From NCBI GenBank assembly GCA_030429735.1, contig JAUIET010000009.1:124001-188000 (forward strand): a stretch of 64,000 nt of DNA. Direction: 5' to 3'. Positions within the stretch are counted from its first letter, which is position 1, and each line of letters opens with the position of its first letter. The notes under the pieces are model-generated. The model saw only the letters and a list, made by a program, of their open reading frames with translations, searched no databases and was not told the origin of the DNA. Below, one piece after another: positions 27,171-38,318 of this stretch. Origin of the DNA: Gammaproteobacteria bacterium (lineage in GTDB: Bacteria; Pseudomonadota; Gammaproteobacteria; Pseudomonadales; JAUIET01). A program made the translations under genes and the position numbers.

Positions 27171-29330
27171 ATGGTCTATAACGGTCAAGCCATACAAGTG
27201 TCATTGTCAGATAACGGGGTAGCAGAGCTCTGTTTTGACAACAAATCCGAATCAGTGAACAAATTTAATCAGGCCACTCTGGCAGAACTGTCGGAGGCGA
27301 CGTCTGCCCTGGCGGATTCCGGCGCCAGTGCCGTGATTATAAGCAGCGCAAAGCCGGTATTTATTGTGGGTGCCGACATCACGGAATTTGGTGATCTGTG
27401 GGCTGGAACCGACCAGGGAGTGCTGGATCACCTGGCCGAAACCAATGCCATTTTCAATGCATTTGAAGACCTGGACATGCCTAAAGTGGCGGCAATTAAC
27501 GGCTTTGCCCTGGGCGGTGGCTTTGAGATGTGTCTGGCCTGCGAATACCGCGTGATGTCGCATGCGGCAAAGGTTGGTTTACCGGAAGTCTCTTTGGGCC
27601 TGATACCCGGATTTGGCGGCACAGTGCGCTTACCCAGGGTAATTGGTATTGACAATGCCGTGCAATGGATTGCAACGGGTAAGGAACAGAAACCGGCAGC
27701 TGCATTGGCTCAAGGCGGTGTTGATGCTGTTGTGGCGAATGAGTTATTGACGGACGCTGCTCTGGACTTGGCTCAACAGTGCTTGAGTGGCGCGTTGGAT
27801 TGGCAAGCCCGTCGCACTGAAAAAGTGTCAGCTATACCGCTTCAAGGCCTTGAATTAATCATGTCCATCACTACCTGCAAAGCCATGGTTGCACAACAGG
27901 CAGGTCGCAATTTCCCGGCACCCATGACAGCAGTGAAGGTCATAGAGAAGGCTGCTGGAGGTGATCGGTCAGATGCCTTAAAACTTGAAGGCGAAGCCTT
28001 TCTTGAAATGGTGAGAACTCCACAGGCACAAGCCATGACCGGCTTATTCCTGAGTGATCAGTACATCGGTAAAGTGGCCAAAGAATGGGGCAAGCAAGCG
28101 AGCGCTGTGCAACAGGCTGCCGTGTTGGGTGCTGGCATTATGGGTGGTGGTATCGCCTACCAGTCGGCGTATAAGGGCACGCCGATAGTGATGAAGGATA
28201 TCAACGAGGCCGGTATTGAACTTGGTCTGAACGAAGCCAACAAGCTGTTGGCCAAACGCGTGAGCCGGGGTCGAATGACGCCAGCACAGATGGGCGAAAC
28301 GCTTAACAGAATCAATCCCACCCTGAGTTATGAAGACTTGCGCGGCGCCGACATGGTCGTGGAAGCTGTGGTTGAAAACCCAAAGGTAAAACACATTGTG
28401 CTTGCCGAAGTGGAGGAAGTGCTGGAACACACCGCAGTGCTGGCATCCAATACCTCCACCATTTCCATCAGCTATTTGGCCACCGCTCTAAAGCGGCCAG
28501 AGAACTTCTGTGGAATGCATTTCTTCAACCCGGTGCACGCAATGCCACTGGTGGAAGTGATTCGCGGTGAAAAAACCAGCGATGCCGCCATTGCCAAAAC
28601 CACTGCGTACGCGTTGGCATTGGGTAAAAAACCGATCATCGTCAATGATTGCCCCGGTTTCCTGGTGAACCGAGTTCTGTTCCCGTACTTTGCGGGCTTC
28701 GTCGGTTTGCTCAAACTGGGCGCAGATTTTCAGAAGGTGGACCGCGTAATGGAAAAATGGGGGTGGCCCATGGGGCCCGCCTATTTGCAAGACGTCGTTG
28801 GTATAGACACCGGCGTTCACGCGTCTGATGTGTTGGCGGAAGGCTTCCCCGATCGGATGAGTAAAACCTTCAAAGACGCAACAACCGTATTGTATGAAGC
28901 GGACCGCCTCGGTCAAAAAAATGGAAAAGGTTTCTACCTATACGAAATTGATAAACGCGGCAAACCAAAGAAAACTGTCGATGAAGAAACGTACGCCTTG
29001 TTAAAGCCGCACGTCGATAGCCCACGGGAATTCAGCGATGAAGAAATTCTTGAGCGCATGATGATCCCCATGTGTACTGAAATGGCGCGCTGTGTCGAGG
29101 AGGGCATCGTTGGCTCGGTAGCAGAAGCCGATATGGCTCTTATATACGGCGTCGGCTTTCCAGTATTCCGTGGCGGTATCTTCCGTTGGATGGATACAAT
29201 AGGTCTTAAGGAAGTCGTTAGAATGGCTGACCAATACGCTGACGAAGCGCCTATTTATCGAGTAACCGACACAATGCGCAGTATGGCTGAAACTGGCCAG
29301 CGCTATTACAACTCAGCGTCGCAGGCATAG
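27171..29330 (+). CDS. fadB: fatty acid oxidation complex subunit alpha
   Basis: 719 residues, the normal length. The N-terminal enoyl-CoA hydratase/isomerase part contains [17 protein letters not shown] and the Glu-bearing [19 protein letters not shown]. The 3-hydroxyacyl-CoA dehydrogenase part begins at [13 protein letters not shown] (about 319), with [11 protein letters not shown] and the catalytic [14 protein letters not shown]. The product performs the hydration and dehydrogenation steps of beta-oxidation and assembles with FadA, encoded nine bases downstream. Confidence 0.96.
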   Translation: MVYNGQAIQVSLSDNGVAELCFDNKSESVNKFNQATLAELSEATSALADSGASAVIISSAKPVFIVGADITEFGDLWAGTDQGVLDHLAETNAIFNAFEDLDMPKVAAINGFALGGGFEMCLACEYRVMSHAAKVGLPEVSLGLIPGFGGTVRLPRVIGIDNAVQWIATGKEQKPAAALAQGGVDAVVANELLTDAALDLAQQCLSGALDWQARRTEKVSAIPLQGLELIMSITTCKAMVAQQAGRNFPAPMTAVKVIEKAAGGDRSDALKLEGEAFLEMVRTPQAQAMTGLFLSDQYIGKVAKEWGKQASAVQQAAVLGAGIMGGGIAYQSAYKGTPIVMKDINEAGIELGLNEANKLLAKRVSRGRMTPAQMGETLNRINPTLSYEDLRGADMVVEAVVENPKVKHIVLAEVEEVLEHTAVLASNTSTISISYLATALKRPENFCGMHFFNPVHAMPLVEVIRGEKTSDAAIAKTTAYALALGKKPIIVNDCPGFLVNRVLFPYFAGFVGLLKLGADFQKVDRVMEKWGWPMGPAYLQDVVGIDTGVHASDVLAEGFPDRMSKTFKDATTVLYEADRLGQKNGKGFYLYEIDKRGKPKKTVDEETYALLKPHVDSPREFSDEEILERMMIPMCTEMARCVEEGIVGSVAEADMALIYGVGFPVFRGGIFRWMDTIGLKEVVRMADQYADEAPIYRVTDTMRSMAETGQRYYNSASQA

Positions 29331-30515
<1,185 letters not shown>

Positions 30516-30587
30516 TTGGTCGGAATAATTAAGGAAGCTCTGAACCAATTAGTTATGAGCGACTCCGTGAGAGAGGGGTCTTCTGAT

Positions 30588-31865
30588 TCAGGTCTTCCGA
30601 GTCCAGCGCTGAAAGTAAGCGGGTTCTTCCGGTAACTCAAGAATTTCTCGTCGCACAAGATCCAGTGCTAACGCGGAAACTATGGTCTGAAACATTGATC
30701 GGTTAACCGGGTAATTAAACTCTCTCGCTTTCAGCTTGCCTTTTTTACCCCAGGCTATCCATACCGTGCCTACTGGTTTTTGGTCGGTACCGCCATCAGG
30801 TCCGGCAATGCCGGATACGGCAACCGCGTAGTCGGCGTTTGATATTGCCAATACGCCAGCGGCCATCTCCAGCACGCATTGCTCGCTGACCGCTCCAAAC
30901 TGTGACAGGGTTTGTTCGCTAACACCGAGCTGGGATTGTTTAATGGCGTTTGAGTAGCTGACTATGCCTGCTTCAAACACAACAGAACTGCCTGGAACAG
31001 AGGTAATCATCGACGCAATCAGGCCGCCTGTACAGGACTCGGCAAGCGCAATTTGCTGGCCACGCTCGGTCAGACTTTGCACAATCGCCTGAGGCAAGCG
31101 CGTCTCGTCGCGGCCCACTACGTAGCTGCCAATCACCTCCAGGAATTTTGCTTCCCAGTGGTCGCGTTGTTCGTCGCTGCAGCTTGGGTCAACTCTGAGT
31201 TTCATTTCTAGCATGGGCGCGCCGGCCCTGAAGCCAATTTCAATATTGTCTGGCCAGTCAGGGTAGGCATCATCCAGCATTTGTTGCGCGCCTGATTCGC
31301 CAAGGCCGAAAGTTTGGTAGCGCAGTATTTGAGGCGCGTGGCCAACCGGATAGTGGGTGGAAAGCATGGGTACTACTGCGTTGTCTAGCATCGCGCGCAG
31401 CTCGCTGGGTACGCCGGGGGTGCACATTACCAGGCAATCATTCAGAGTCAGGGCAAAGCCGACCGCACTGCCAACCGTGTTGTCAAGCAAGGATACACCT
31501 TCAGGTAGAATGGCCTGCTTGAGGTTTGCCTGATTGGCGGTGAAGCCGCGTCCTTCGCACCAGGTAACCACATGATGTTTTGCGTCTGCGTGTTCCACCA
31601 GTTCTACGCCGGCCGCCTGGGCAAGGGCCTCGGCAGTCAAATCGTCAATAGTAGGGCCCAGGCCACCATTAACGATTAGCACATCGCTGTCTTTGCTGAT
31701 GCTGTTGATTTCATCAACCAGTTCCTGCATATCGTCGCCCACGGTCACCTTGCGATCTATCCAGTAGCCTTCCCTGAGCAATCGCTGAGCGATCATGGAG
31801 GAATTGGAGTCGACGGTGTCGCCGCTCATTATTTCGTTGCCGGTGAGCAATAATTGGAAACGCAT
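30588..31865 (-). CDS. cinA: CinA family protein (nicotinamide-nucleotide amidohydrolase / competence-damage protein)
   Basis: 425 residues. The N-terminal MoaB/MogA-like domain contains LLTGNEIMSGDTVDSNS and NGGLGPTIDDLT. The C-terminal CinA (PncC) domain contains ALAESCTGGLIASMIT, SVVFEAGIVSYSNAIK and VSGIAGPDGGT. The C-domain deamidates nicotinamide mononucleotide in the NAD salvage cycle. The ATG at 31865 has GGAGAAG upstream; the in-frame extension to 31955 is rejected because it would run into the divergent ABC gene's promoter. Confidence 0.92.
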   Translation of the reverse strand: MRFQLLLTGNEIMSGDTVDSNSSMIAQRLLREGYWIDRKVTVGDDMQELVDEINSISKDSDVLIVNGGLGPTIDDLTAEALAQAAGVELVEHADAKHHVVTWCEGRGFTANQANLKQAILPEGVSLLDNTVGSAVGFALTLNDCLVMCTPGVPSELRAMLDNAVVPMLSTHYPVGHAPQILRYQTFGLGESGAQQMLDDAYPDWPDNIEIGFRAGAPMLEMKLRVDPSCSDEQRDHWEAKFLEVIGSYVVGRDETRLPQAIVQSLTERGQQIALAESCTGGLIASMITSVPGSSVVFEAGIVSYSNAIKQSQLGVSEQTLSQFGAVSEQCVLEMAAGVLAISNADYAVAVSGIAGPDGGTDQKPVGTVWIAWGKKGKLKAREFNYPVNRSMFQTIVSALALDLVRREILELPEEPAYFQRWTRKT

Positions 31866-31955
31866 GAAAACTTCTCCGGGCAATAGCAGATCACTGCCGC
31901 TTAAATGAATTGTATTGCAGTATAATGCCTGATTGTATTCGATTCTGTCAGACAC

Positions 31956-32918
31956 ATGAGTTCTATTCCTGCACTACGCATTGAGAATTTGCGCAAGGTT
32001 TACGATAACGGCTTCGCCGCGCTGAAGGGCATTGATCTGGAGGTGCAGCAGGGCGATTTTTTTGCGCTTCTGGGGCCTAATGGTGCAGGCAAGTCGACCA
32101 CGATAGGTATTATCTGCTCCCTGGTGCAGAAAACGGAAGGCACAGTAAAGGTATTCGACTACGACATTGATACCGACTTCCCGATGGCCAAGAAGCAATT
32201 GGGCGTAGTGCCACAGGAATTTAATTTCAACCATTTCGAAAACGTGATTGATATTGTGGTTACGCAAGCTGGCTACTACGGATTGCCGCGTGAGCTTGCC
32301 CGGCAGCGTGCTGAAAAATACTTACGTTTACTCGACATCTGGGATAAAGCGCATGGCCCTTCGAGAGCCTTGTCAGGCGGCATGAAACGGCGCCTGATGA
32401 TTGCCCGTGCGCTTGTGCACGAACCCAGGCTACTTATTCTGGATGAACCCACGGCAGGCGTTGATATAGAATTGCGCCGCTCCATGTGGGAGTTTCTGCA
32501 AGAGGTTAATGCCGCGGGAACGACAATTATTCTGACCACACATTATCTGGAAGAAGCCGAAAGCTTGTGCCGCAACATTGCGATTATTGATGAAGGCAAT
32601 ATTATTCAAAACTCGTCTATGAGGGATTTGTTACGGCAGTCTAATCTGGAGTCGTTTGTATTGGATGTGCAGGAAAATTTGCCTGCTCAGCTGGTGCTCG
32701 ACGGTTTTTCACCGGTTCGAATTGATGATCACAGTCTTGAAGTCAGTGTTGAGCGCGGCCGTATGAATGATTTGTTTGTGGCGTTAAACGCACTGAACAT
32801 TCACGTGATCAGTATGCGAAACAAAACCAACCGACTGGAGCAGCTGTTTGTCAGTATGCTGGAAGATAATGATCGTAAGCTCGCCGCCGAGAGAGCCAAG
32901 AGCGGGGCGAGTGCATGA
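31956..32918 (+). CDS. ABC transporter ATP-binding protein (YadG-like)
   Basis: 320 residues. Walker A GPNGAGKST (about 38-46), signature LSGGMKRRLMIA, Walker B LLILDEPTAGVD and the switch His in LTTHYLEEAE. The C-terminal 90 residues are an accessory domain. It pairs with the permease that overlaps its end by four bases; together they form an ABC-2 exporter resembling E. coli YadGH, whose substrate is unknown. Confidence 0.92.
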   Translation: MSSIPALRIENLRKVYDNGFAALKGIDLEVQQGDFFALLGPNGAGKSTTIGIICSLVQKTEGTVKVFDYDIDTDFPMAKKQLGVVPQEFNFNHFENVIDIVVTQAGYYGLPRELARQRAEKYLRLLDIWDKAHGPSRALSGGMKRRLMIARALVHEPRLLILDEPTAGVDIELRRSMWEFLQEVNAAGTTIILTTHYLEEAESLCRNIAIIDEGNIIQNSSMRDLLRQSNLESFVLDVQENLPAQLVLDGFSPVRIDDHSLEVSVERGRMNDLFVALNALNIHVISMRNKTNRLEQLFVSMLEDNDRKLAAERAKSGASA

Positions 32919-33688
32919 ACCGACACGAAATTTGGGTGGCGTTCACCACCATACTGGTTAAAGAAATCCGGCGTTTTATGCGTATCTGGCCGCAAACACT
33001 AGTACCGCCAGTGATTACTGTAACCTTGTATTTCATCATTTTCGGAAATCTGATTGGCAGCCGTATTGGTGAAATGGATGGTTACAGTTACATGGAATTC
33101 GTGGTGCCTGGGCTGATCATGATGGGGGTGATCACCAACTCCTATTCCAACGTAGTGTCGTCGTTTTTTGGTGCCAAGTTTCAACACAGTATTGAAGAAT
33201 TGATTGTGTCGCCCGTGCCAAACTGGGTCATTCTGGCCGGCTTTGTGATCGGAGGCGTTACTCGCGGGTTGGCGGTGGGCCTGATTGTCACCTTGATGTC
33301 ATTGTTTTTCACCAAGCTGCACATCAACAATGTACCTCTGACCATTCTGGTCGCGCTGCTCACGTCCATCCTGTTCTCCATAGCCGGTTTGATTAATGCG
33401 GTGTTCGCGAATAATTTTGATGATATTTCCATCATTCCAACGTTTGTGCTGACGCCATTGATCTATCTGGGCGGCGTGTTTTATTCGGTGAGTTTGCTGC
33501 CTGAATTTTGGGCTGGCGTATCAAAAATTAATCCCGTGTTGTACATGGTCAATGCATTTCGGTATGGCGTGCTTGGTATCAGCGACATTTCCGTGGGCTT
33601 TGCATTAGCCATGGTGGCAGGGTTCATTGTCGTGGCGTTCAGCTACGCGCTTCATTTGCTGAATACGGGCACCCGTATTCGCAGTTAA
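32915..33688 (+). CDS. ABC-2 type transporter permease (YadH-like)
   Basis: 257 residues with six membrane helices. The ABC-2 signature is seen in SIEELIVSPVPNWVILAGFV and in the PTFVLTPLIYLGGVFYSVSL segment before the last helices. It overlaps the ATPase gene (ATGA) and should form a homodimeric exporter core with it. Confidence 0.92.
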   Translation: MNRHEIWVAFTTILVKEIRRFMRIWPQTLVPPVITVTLYFIIFGNLIGSRIGEMDGYSYMEFVVPGLIMMGVITNSYSNVVSSFFGAKFQHSIEELIVSPVPNWVILAGFVIGGVTRGLAVGLIVTLMSLFFTKLHINNVPLTILVALLTSILFSIAGLINAVFANNFDDISIIPTFVLTPLIYLGGVFYSVSLLPEFWAGVSKINPVLYMVNAFRYGVLGISDISVGFALAMVAGFIVVAFSYALHLLNTGTRIRS

Positions 33689-33693
33689 ACAGA

Positions 33694-33712
33694 GTCGCCG
33701 ATTGCCGGCGAC
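33694..33712 (+). terminator. hairpin after the ABC permease gene
   Basis: Seven-bp perfect stem GTCGCCG/CGGCGAC with a five-base loop begins six bases after the stop. A second perfect hairpin, GAATACGGG/CCCGTATTC at 33661-33680, lies inside the last codons. No T-run follows, so the role as terminator is tentative. Confidence 0.35.
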
Positions 33713-33763
33713 CGGTCTATACTCGGTTCATATCCTGACTGATTTTTCTTAAGTAACTCTGTA

Positions 33764-34618
33764 ATGGGTGTTGATCTGGTGAGTAGCAAACAATCCGATT
33801 CACTGGGCGAAACCGCACTGGGTAAGAAATCAGAGTACCCCTGCGTGTATACGCCGTCACTGTTGCAGGCAATCCCCCGCGATATTACGCGTGAGAACCT
33901 GTATCTGTACGGTGATAAGCTGCCATTTACCGGCGTGGATACTTGGAATGCCTATGAGTTGTCCTGGTTGGACAGTCGCGGTCGGCCGGAAGTAGCGATT
34001 GCTGAAATCCAGTTTCCTTGCAGTTCGGCTGCGTTAATAGAATCAAAATCACTCAAACTGTACCTTAACTCGTTCAGTGAAACGCGCTTTGGCAGCGCGT
34101 ATGAAGTACGCCAAACCATGGAGTCTGATCTGTCGGTTAATGCGAAAGCGACTGTTGAAGTGAAGATTACCGGGCTTGCGCAAGCAAAATTAAGCGTGGG
34201 TGGCGTGTTGCCTGGCGACAGCCTTGATGAATTGGAAGTGGCTATCGATACCTACACTCCGGATGCCGCGTTGCTGTCAGTTGAATTAGGCAGAGAAGCC
34301 ACAGAAACCCTGCACACTGATTTGTTTCGCTCTGTGTGCCCGGTAACCGGCCAGCCGGACTGGGCAAGCCTGGTTATTGCGTACAGTGGTCAAGCCATCA
34401 AACACGAAGGCCTGCTTCGTTATCTGGTGTCATACCGGCGCCATCCCGCGTTTCATGAACAATGCATAGAAAAAATCTTTCTCGATGTGATGCAGGCAGC
34501 CGCACCTGAGAAACTCACAGTGTACGGTCGTTTTCTGCGCAGGGGTGGAATGGATATCAACCCACTTCGTACAAATGATGCAACGTCTTACGATAATGTC
34601 CGTTTGATTCGTCAATAA
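33764..34618 (+). CDS. queF: NADPH-dependent 7-cyano-7-deazaguanine reductase
   Basis: 284 residues, the long (type II, YqcD-like) QueF. The N-terminal half carries the family motif ESKSLKLYLNSF (about 91-102). The C-terminal half carries the catalytic Cys192 in VCPVTGQPDWASL and the FHEQCIEKIF segment. It reduces preQ0 to preQ1 in queuosine tRNA modification. It stands alone in plus orientation, followed by a 400-bp gap that holds the candidate small RNA. Confidence 0.95.
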   Translation: MGVDLVSSKQSDSLGETALGKKSEYPCVYTPSLLQAIPRDITRENLYLYGDKLPFTGVDTWNAYELSWLDSRGRPEVAIAEIQFPCSSAALIESKSLKLYLNSFSETRFGSAYEVRQTMESDLSVNAKATVEVKITGLAQAKLSVGGVLPGDSLDELEVAIDTYTPDAALLSVELGREATETLHTDLFRSVCPVTGQPDWASLVIAYSGQAIKHEGLLRYLVSYRRHPAFHEQCIEKIFLDVMQAAAPEKLTVYGRFLRRGGMDINPLRTNDATSYDNVRLIRQ

Positions 34619-34652
34619 CAGCAATACCGCGATTCGTGGTTGTGCGTTTTAT

Positions 34653-34698
34653 GTACACCTCTGTGTACGATATGTCGTAGATGCATGTCAGAACATGC
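34653..34698. promoter_or_regulatory. two adjacent perfect palindromes upstream of the small RNA
   Basis: GTACAC-CTCT-GTGTAC (34653-34668) and GCATGT-CAGA-ACATGC (34683-34698) each have six-base arms around a four-base spacer, with centres 30 bp apart, about three helical turns. They look like paired operator sites. They do not match the GacA/UvrY box consensus (TGTAAG-N6-CTTACA) well. Confidence 0.4.
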
Positions 34699-34825
34699 CC
34701 CGTCATTGATCTGTGCGATAAGCCCAACACTCTGATTTATAAAGAATTTATTCGTTTATCTTCGAATGCTACCGGCGATCAGGTAAGCACTTTAGTTTGC
34801 AAAATCTAACAAATCTGTAGAGTAG

Positions 34826-34945
34826 GCACTGTCAAACGGAGTTACCCACCAAGGCATGGATGCGGTGGTCAGAACAGGGAAGTTTGGCGCTCCAGCATGA
34901 TCGGCTGGAAATAGAAGGGGTTGCATGGACGCAACCCCTTCGCTT
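34826..34945 (+). ncRNA. candidate RsmY/RsmZ-type (CsrA/RsmA-sequestering) small RNA
   Basis: A roughly 120-nt segment with five GGA motifs. ACGGA (34836-34840) sits in an AAC/GTT mini-hairpin. ATGGA (34856-34860) tops the stem CCACC...GGTGG. AGGGA (34876-34880) is in an AAC/GTT loop. CTGGA (34905-34909) is at the foot of the CCAGC/GCTGG hairpin. ATGGA (34925-34929) is in the loop of the final 11-bp terminator. This is the design of RNAs that titrate CsrA/RsmA. The neighbour fdxA is also next to rsmZ in Pseudomonas. A possible -35 TTGCAA at 34797 and -10 TAGAGT at 34818 place the 5' end near 34826. Ends and promoter are inferred. Confidence 0.6.
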
Positions 34946-34946
34946 T
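34914..34946. terminator. strong hairpin terminator, possibly bidirectional
   Basis: Perfect 11-bp stem GAAGGGGTTGC/GCAACCCCTTC with the six-base loop ATGGAC, followed by GCTTTA on the plus strand and TATTT on the minus strand. It can end the small RNA and also transcripts from the convergent fdxA. The plus-strand loop shows a GGA motif, which points to use in the plus-strand RNA. Confidence 0.8.
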
Positions 34947-35015
34947 ATGTACGGCACATTCGGAAGACGCAATGCACTGGAAAGCTTGCTGGGCCGGCTT
35001 TGCCGCGAGAGGAAC

Positions 35016-35339
35016 CTAGCGTTCCAGTAGTTTCAACTTGTCAGGTACGCCGGCCCATTCTTCAGCATCGTCCGGAGCGGGCTTCATCTCGGTAATGTTC
35101 GGCCACACTTCGGCCAACTCGGCGTTCAGCTCCAGGAACTGCTGCTGATCTTCCGGTAACTCATCTTCAGAGAAAATGGCGTCAACAGGGCATTCCGGCT
35201 CACAAAGCGCGCAATCAATGCACTCGTCGGGATGAATTACGAGCATGTTTGGACCTTCATAAAAACAGTCCACAGGGCAGACTTCCACACAGTCTGTGTG
35301 CTTGCACTTGATGCAATCTTCGCCAACGATAAATGTCAT
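35016..35339 (-). CDS. fdxA: 7Fe-8S ferredoxin FdxA
   Basis: 107 residues. Cysteines in [14 protein letters not shown] (3Fe-4S/4Fe-4S arrangement, about residues 9-22) and [12 protein letters not shown] (4Fe-4S, about 40-51) bind the two clusters. The acidic C-terminal half is typical of the FdxA type. A cytoplasmic electron carrier. Its adjacency to mutS matches Pseudomonas-like gene order. Confidence 0.95.
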   Translation of the reverse strand: MTFIVGEDCIKCKHTDCVEVCPVDCFYEGPNMLVIHPDECIDCALCEPECPVDAIFSEDELPEDQQQFLELNAELAEVWPNITEMKPAPDDAEEWAGVPDKLKLLER

Positions 35340-35460
35340 GGTGGTTTGAGCCTTGGGTTGATCATGGGCGCCAACCTAAGTCGGCAGCGTAAAAACGAAA
35401 TTCTAGCACTAAATCAGAAGGATACAAAAGTTGAGCATGGCTATAAGCATATATCTGCGA

Positions 35461-38118
35461 TTACAATTTGCGTAGCTTCTGTTGCAATTCGTAAGCGAAA
35501 TCCAGCGCTTCTCTGGGGCTCATGTCGTCGGGTGACAGACTGTCCTGCAACTCGGTAACCAATAAGTCGGCCTTGCTTGGAGCCGGCGTTGCGATGTTGT
35601 TGCTTGCAAACAGCTCATTCTGCAAAGGTGCTTGTACGTGCCCAGAAGACTGTGATTCCAGTTCGCGCAATTTTTGCCGCGCGGTACGGATTACGCTGCC
35701 GGGAATGCCGGCCAGTTTGGCAACGTGTACGCCGTAGCTCTGGTTTGCGGGGCCTTCCTGAACACTGTGCAGAAAAACAATGTTGTCGTCGTACTCGCTG
35801 GCATCGAGATGCACATTTCGCACCGCTGCAAAATCATCAGCCAGCGCGGTCAGTTCGAAGTAGTGAGTGGCAAACAGTGTGTAGGCCCGCAGCTGATCAA
35901 TGATTTCCACAGCGCAGGCATAGGCCAGTGCCAGGCCATCAAAGGTGCTGGTTCCGCGGCCGATTTCGTCCATCAGCACCAGGCTTCGATCGGTGGCGTT
36001 GTTGAGAATGGTCGCCGCCTCAGTCATTTCAACCATAAAGGTTGAGCGCCCACCGGCCAGATCATCAGAGGACCCGATGCGCGTAAAGATCTGGTCGAAC
36101 ACGCCCAGTTCGGTTTTCTCTGCCGGTACAAAACAACCAATATGAGCGAGCAGTACAATGATCGCTGTTTGGCGCATATAGGTTGATTTACCGCCCATGT
36201 TTGGCCCGGTGATCACCAGCATCCGGCGCTCGGGGTGTAAGCGCAGGTCGTTGGCAACGAAAGGCTCGTTGCTGACTTGTTCGACCACCAGGTGGCGGCC
36301 CTGGCTGATAAGCAATTGTGACTGTTTGCCAAATTGCGGGCGGGTAAGATGCAGGCTGACACTGCGTTCGGCAAGATTGGCCAGAACGTCCAGTTCCGCC
36401 AGCGCGCTGGCGCTGGTCTGCAGGCTCGTCAGGTGCTCGTTCAGGGTATCCAGCAACTGCTCGTACAGCATTTTTTCGCGTGCCAGCGCCCGCGCCTTGC
36501 TGCTCAAGGCTTTGTCTTCAAACTCTTTCAACTCAGGAGTGATAAAACGCTCGGCGTTCTTTAGCGTTTGACGGCGCACGTAACTGGCGGGCGCGTTATC
36601 GGATTGGGCACGGGAAATCTCAATGTAGTAGCCGTGCACCCGGTTGTAGCCAACTTTGAGCGTACTGATTCCAGTCTGCTCGCGCTCTCGTTGTTCTATG
36701 GCCAATAAAACGTCGCTGGCGTTGGTGCTGATGGCGCGTAGCTCATCCAGTTCGTGGTCATACCCCTCGGCAATCACGCCGCCGTCGCGTATTACCATCG
36801 GCGGGTTATCTATCAACGCCTGATTCAACTGGTCGGCCAGCGACGGATACTCCTGTACCTGGTCGCTCAATGCCCGCAGGTGGTCGTTTTCCGCTGGGAT
36901 GCTTGTTCGCAGTTCAGGCAGCGCAGCCAGACAAATGCTTAATTTGCTCAAGTCTCTGGGTCTGGCGGAACGCAGCGCGACGCGCGCCAGAATTCGCTCG
37001 AGATCGCCGATTGACTGAGTACGGGATTGCAAGGCCTCGAAACGATAGTTCGCGCTCAGATCGGTGATCGCAGACTGACGGCGCTCTATCGCTTGTATGT
37101 CTGACAAGGGCTTATGCAGCCAGCGACTCAGCAGCCGGCTGCCCATTGGGCATTTGGTTTTATCGAGCACGGCCATAATGGTGTTATCGCGGCCGCCGGC
37201 CAGGTTCTGGTCTATTTCCAGATTGCGGCGGGTAGAAGCATCCAGCCGCAAACCCTCGCTGCTGCTCTCGATAACAATTCTATTGATATGCGGTAAAGCT
37301 GCGCGTTGGGTGCTTTGCGTGTAACTGAGCAAACTGCCGGCTGCCTGGATTAACACTTGATGTTCCGCAGAATCACTCAAGCCAAAGCCGCTCAGATTGC
37401 GAGTGGCAAATTGTTCGCACAGAATACGCTCACAGGTATCTGTTTCAAAATCCCAGGGCGGGCGCGGGCGCACGCTGCGGCACATTCTGTTGAACGCGGC
37501 AATATCGAGTTGAGCTTCTTGCTCTTCATTGAACAGCAGCTCAGCCGGCGCCAGTCTTTGCAGCTCAGCCAGGCCAGAGCTTTCGCCTGTGGCAGACAGA
37601 ACCGCAAGACGACCACTGCTGATGTCCAGGCTTGCCAGGCCAAACTGGTCGCGCCGGCGCACAACGGCAACCAGCAAATTATCCTGGCGCTCTTCGAGAA
37701 ACGCCTCATCACTCACTGTGCCCGGTGTGATAACCCGTACCACCTTGCGTTCCACCGGACCTTTGCTGGTGGCAGGGTCGCCAATTTGCTCGCAAATGGC
37801 AACCGATTGACCCAGGCGAATTAATTTCCCAAGGTACGATTCAGCCGCATGATAAGGGATGCCGGCCATTGGGATGGGCTCGCCTTGCGATTTACCCCGC
37901 GCAGTTAGCGTTATGTCCAGTAGCTCTGCGGCGAGCTTGGCGTCGTCAAAAAACAATTCGTAAAAGTCGCCCATGCGATAAAACACAAGCTCATCAATAT
38001 GCTGCGACTTGATCTTCAAGTACTGCTGCATCATTGGTGTGTGTTCTTGGCTGCTGCTGGACAAGGTCTTGTGGCTGTTGCGAATTCCGGTCGCGCATTG
38101 TAACTCAGTACTATTCAC
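35461..38118 (-). CDS. mutS: DNA mismatch repair protein MutS
   Basis: About 885 residues from a GTG at 38118. The mismatch-recognition motif [11 protein letters not shown] is near the start; core, clamp ([13 protein letters not shown]) and ATPase domains follow, with Walker [10 protein letters not shown] and Walker [17 protein letters not shown], ending in the helix-turn-helix dimer region. It initiates methyl-directed repair with MutL. The start is uncertain: family proteins begin shortly before HTPMMQQY, so the TTG at 38064 or the ATGs of PMMQQY are also possible, and no start has a good ribosome site. The frame stays open upstream to 38250. Confidence 0.93.
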   Translation of the reverse strand: MNSTELQCATGIRNSHKTLSSSSQEHTPMMQQYLKIKSQHIDELVFYRMGDFYELFFDDAKLAAELLDITLTARGKSQGEPIPMAGIPYHAAESYLGKLIRLGQSVAICEQIGDPATSKGPVERKVVRVITPGTVSDEAFLEERQDNLLVAVVRRRDQFGLASLDISSGRLAVLSATGESSGLAELQRLAPAELLFNEEQEAQLDIAAFNRMCRSVRPRPPWDFETDTCERILCEQFATRNLSGFGLSDSAEHQVLIQAAGSLLSYTQSTQRAALPHINRIVIESSSEGLRLDASTRRNLEIDQNLAGGRDNTIMAVLDKTKCPMGSRLLSRWLHKPLSDIQAIERRQSAITDLSANYRFEALQSRTQSIGDLERILARVALRSARPRDLSKLSICLAALPELRTSIPAENDHLRALSDQVQEYPSLADQLNQALIDNPPMVIRDGGVIAEGYDHELDELRAISTNASDVLLAIEQREREQTGISTLKVGYNRVHGYYIEISRAQSDNAPASYVRRQTLKNAERFITPELKEFEDKALSSKARALAREKMLYEQLLDTLNEHLTSLQTSASALAELDVLANLAERSVSLHLTRPQFGKQSQLLISQGRHLVVEQVSNEPFVANDLRLHPERRMLVITGPNMGGKSTYMRQTAIIVLLAHIGCFVPAEKTELGVFDQIFTRIGSSDDLAGGRSTFMVEMTEAATILNNATDRSLVLMDEIGRGTSTFDGLALAYACAVEIIDQLRAYTLFATHYFELTALADDFAAVRNVHLDASEYDDNIVFLHSVQEGPANQSYGVHVAKLAGIPGSVIRTARQKLRELESQSSGHVQAPLQNELFASNNIATPAPSKADLLVTELQDSLSPDDMSPREALDFAYELQQKLRKL

Positions 38119-38165
38119 AATTCGCGCAAGAAGACATTTCAAAGGGGGTAGACAGGAATTTCGAA

Positions 38166-38185
38166 TACTGATTAAATATACAGGT
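38166..38185 (+). promoter_or_regulatory. LexA (SOS) box of recA
   Basis: CTG-N10-CAG with an AT-only core (38168-38183) matches the gammaproteobacterial LexA consensus and lies about 135 bp before the recA start, in the divergent mutS/recA spacer. It implies SOS induction of recA-recX. Confidence 0.85.
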
Positions 38186-38318
38186 GTTTTGCGATTGTGG
38201 CTTTGCGCAATGCAGTGCAAAAAAAGTGCACTGCGGCTCAAAGGAGGCAAGGAAAGCCTTTTACCTCACAACCCAGGTCAGAATACAAGCGAACAAACTT
38301 GAACACATGGAGATTCCT

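Noticed and set aside
31866-31955. N-terminal extension of CinA
   Set aside because: A strong ribosome site supports the start at 31865 and the extension would fill the divergent promoter.
38184-38318. N-terminal extension of RecA
   Set aside because: The extended part has no RecA similarity, lies in the SOS leader, and GGAG marks the ATG at 38319.
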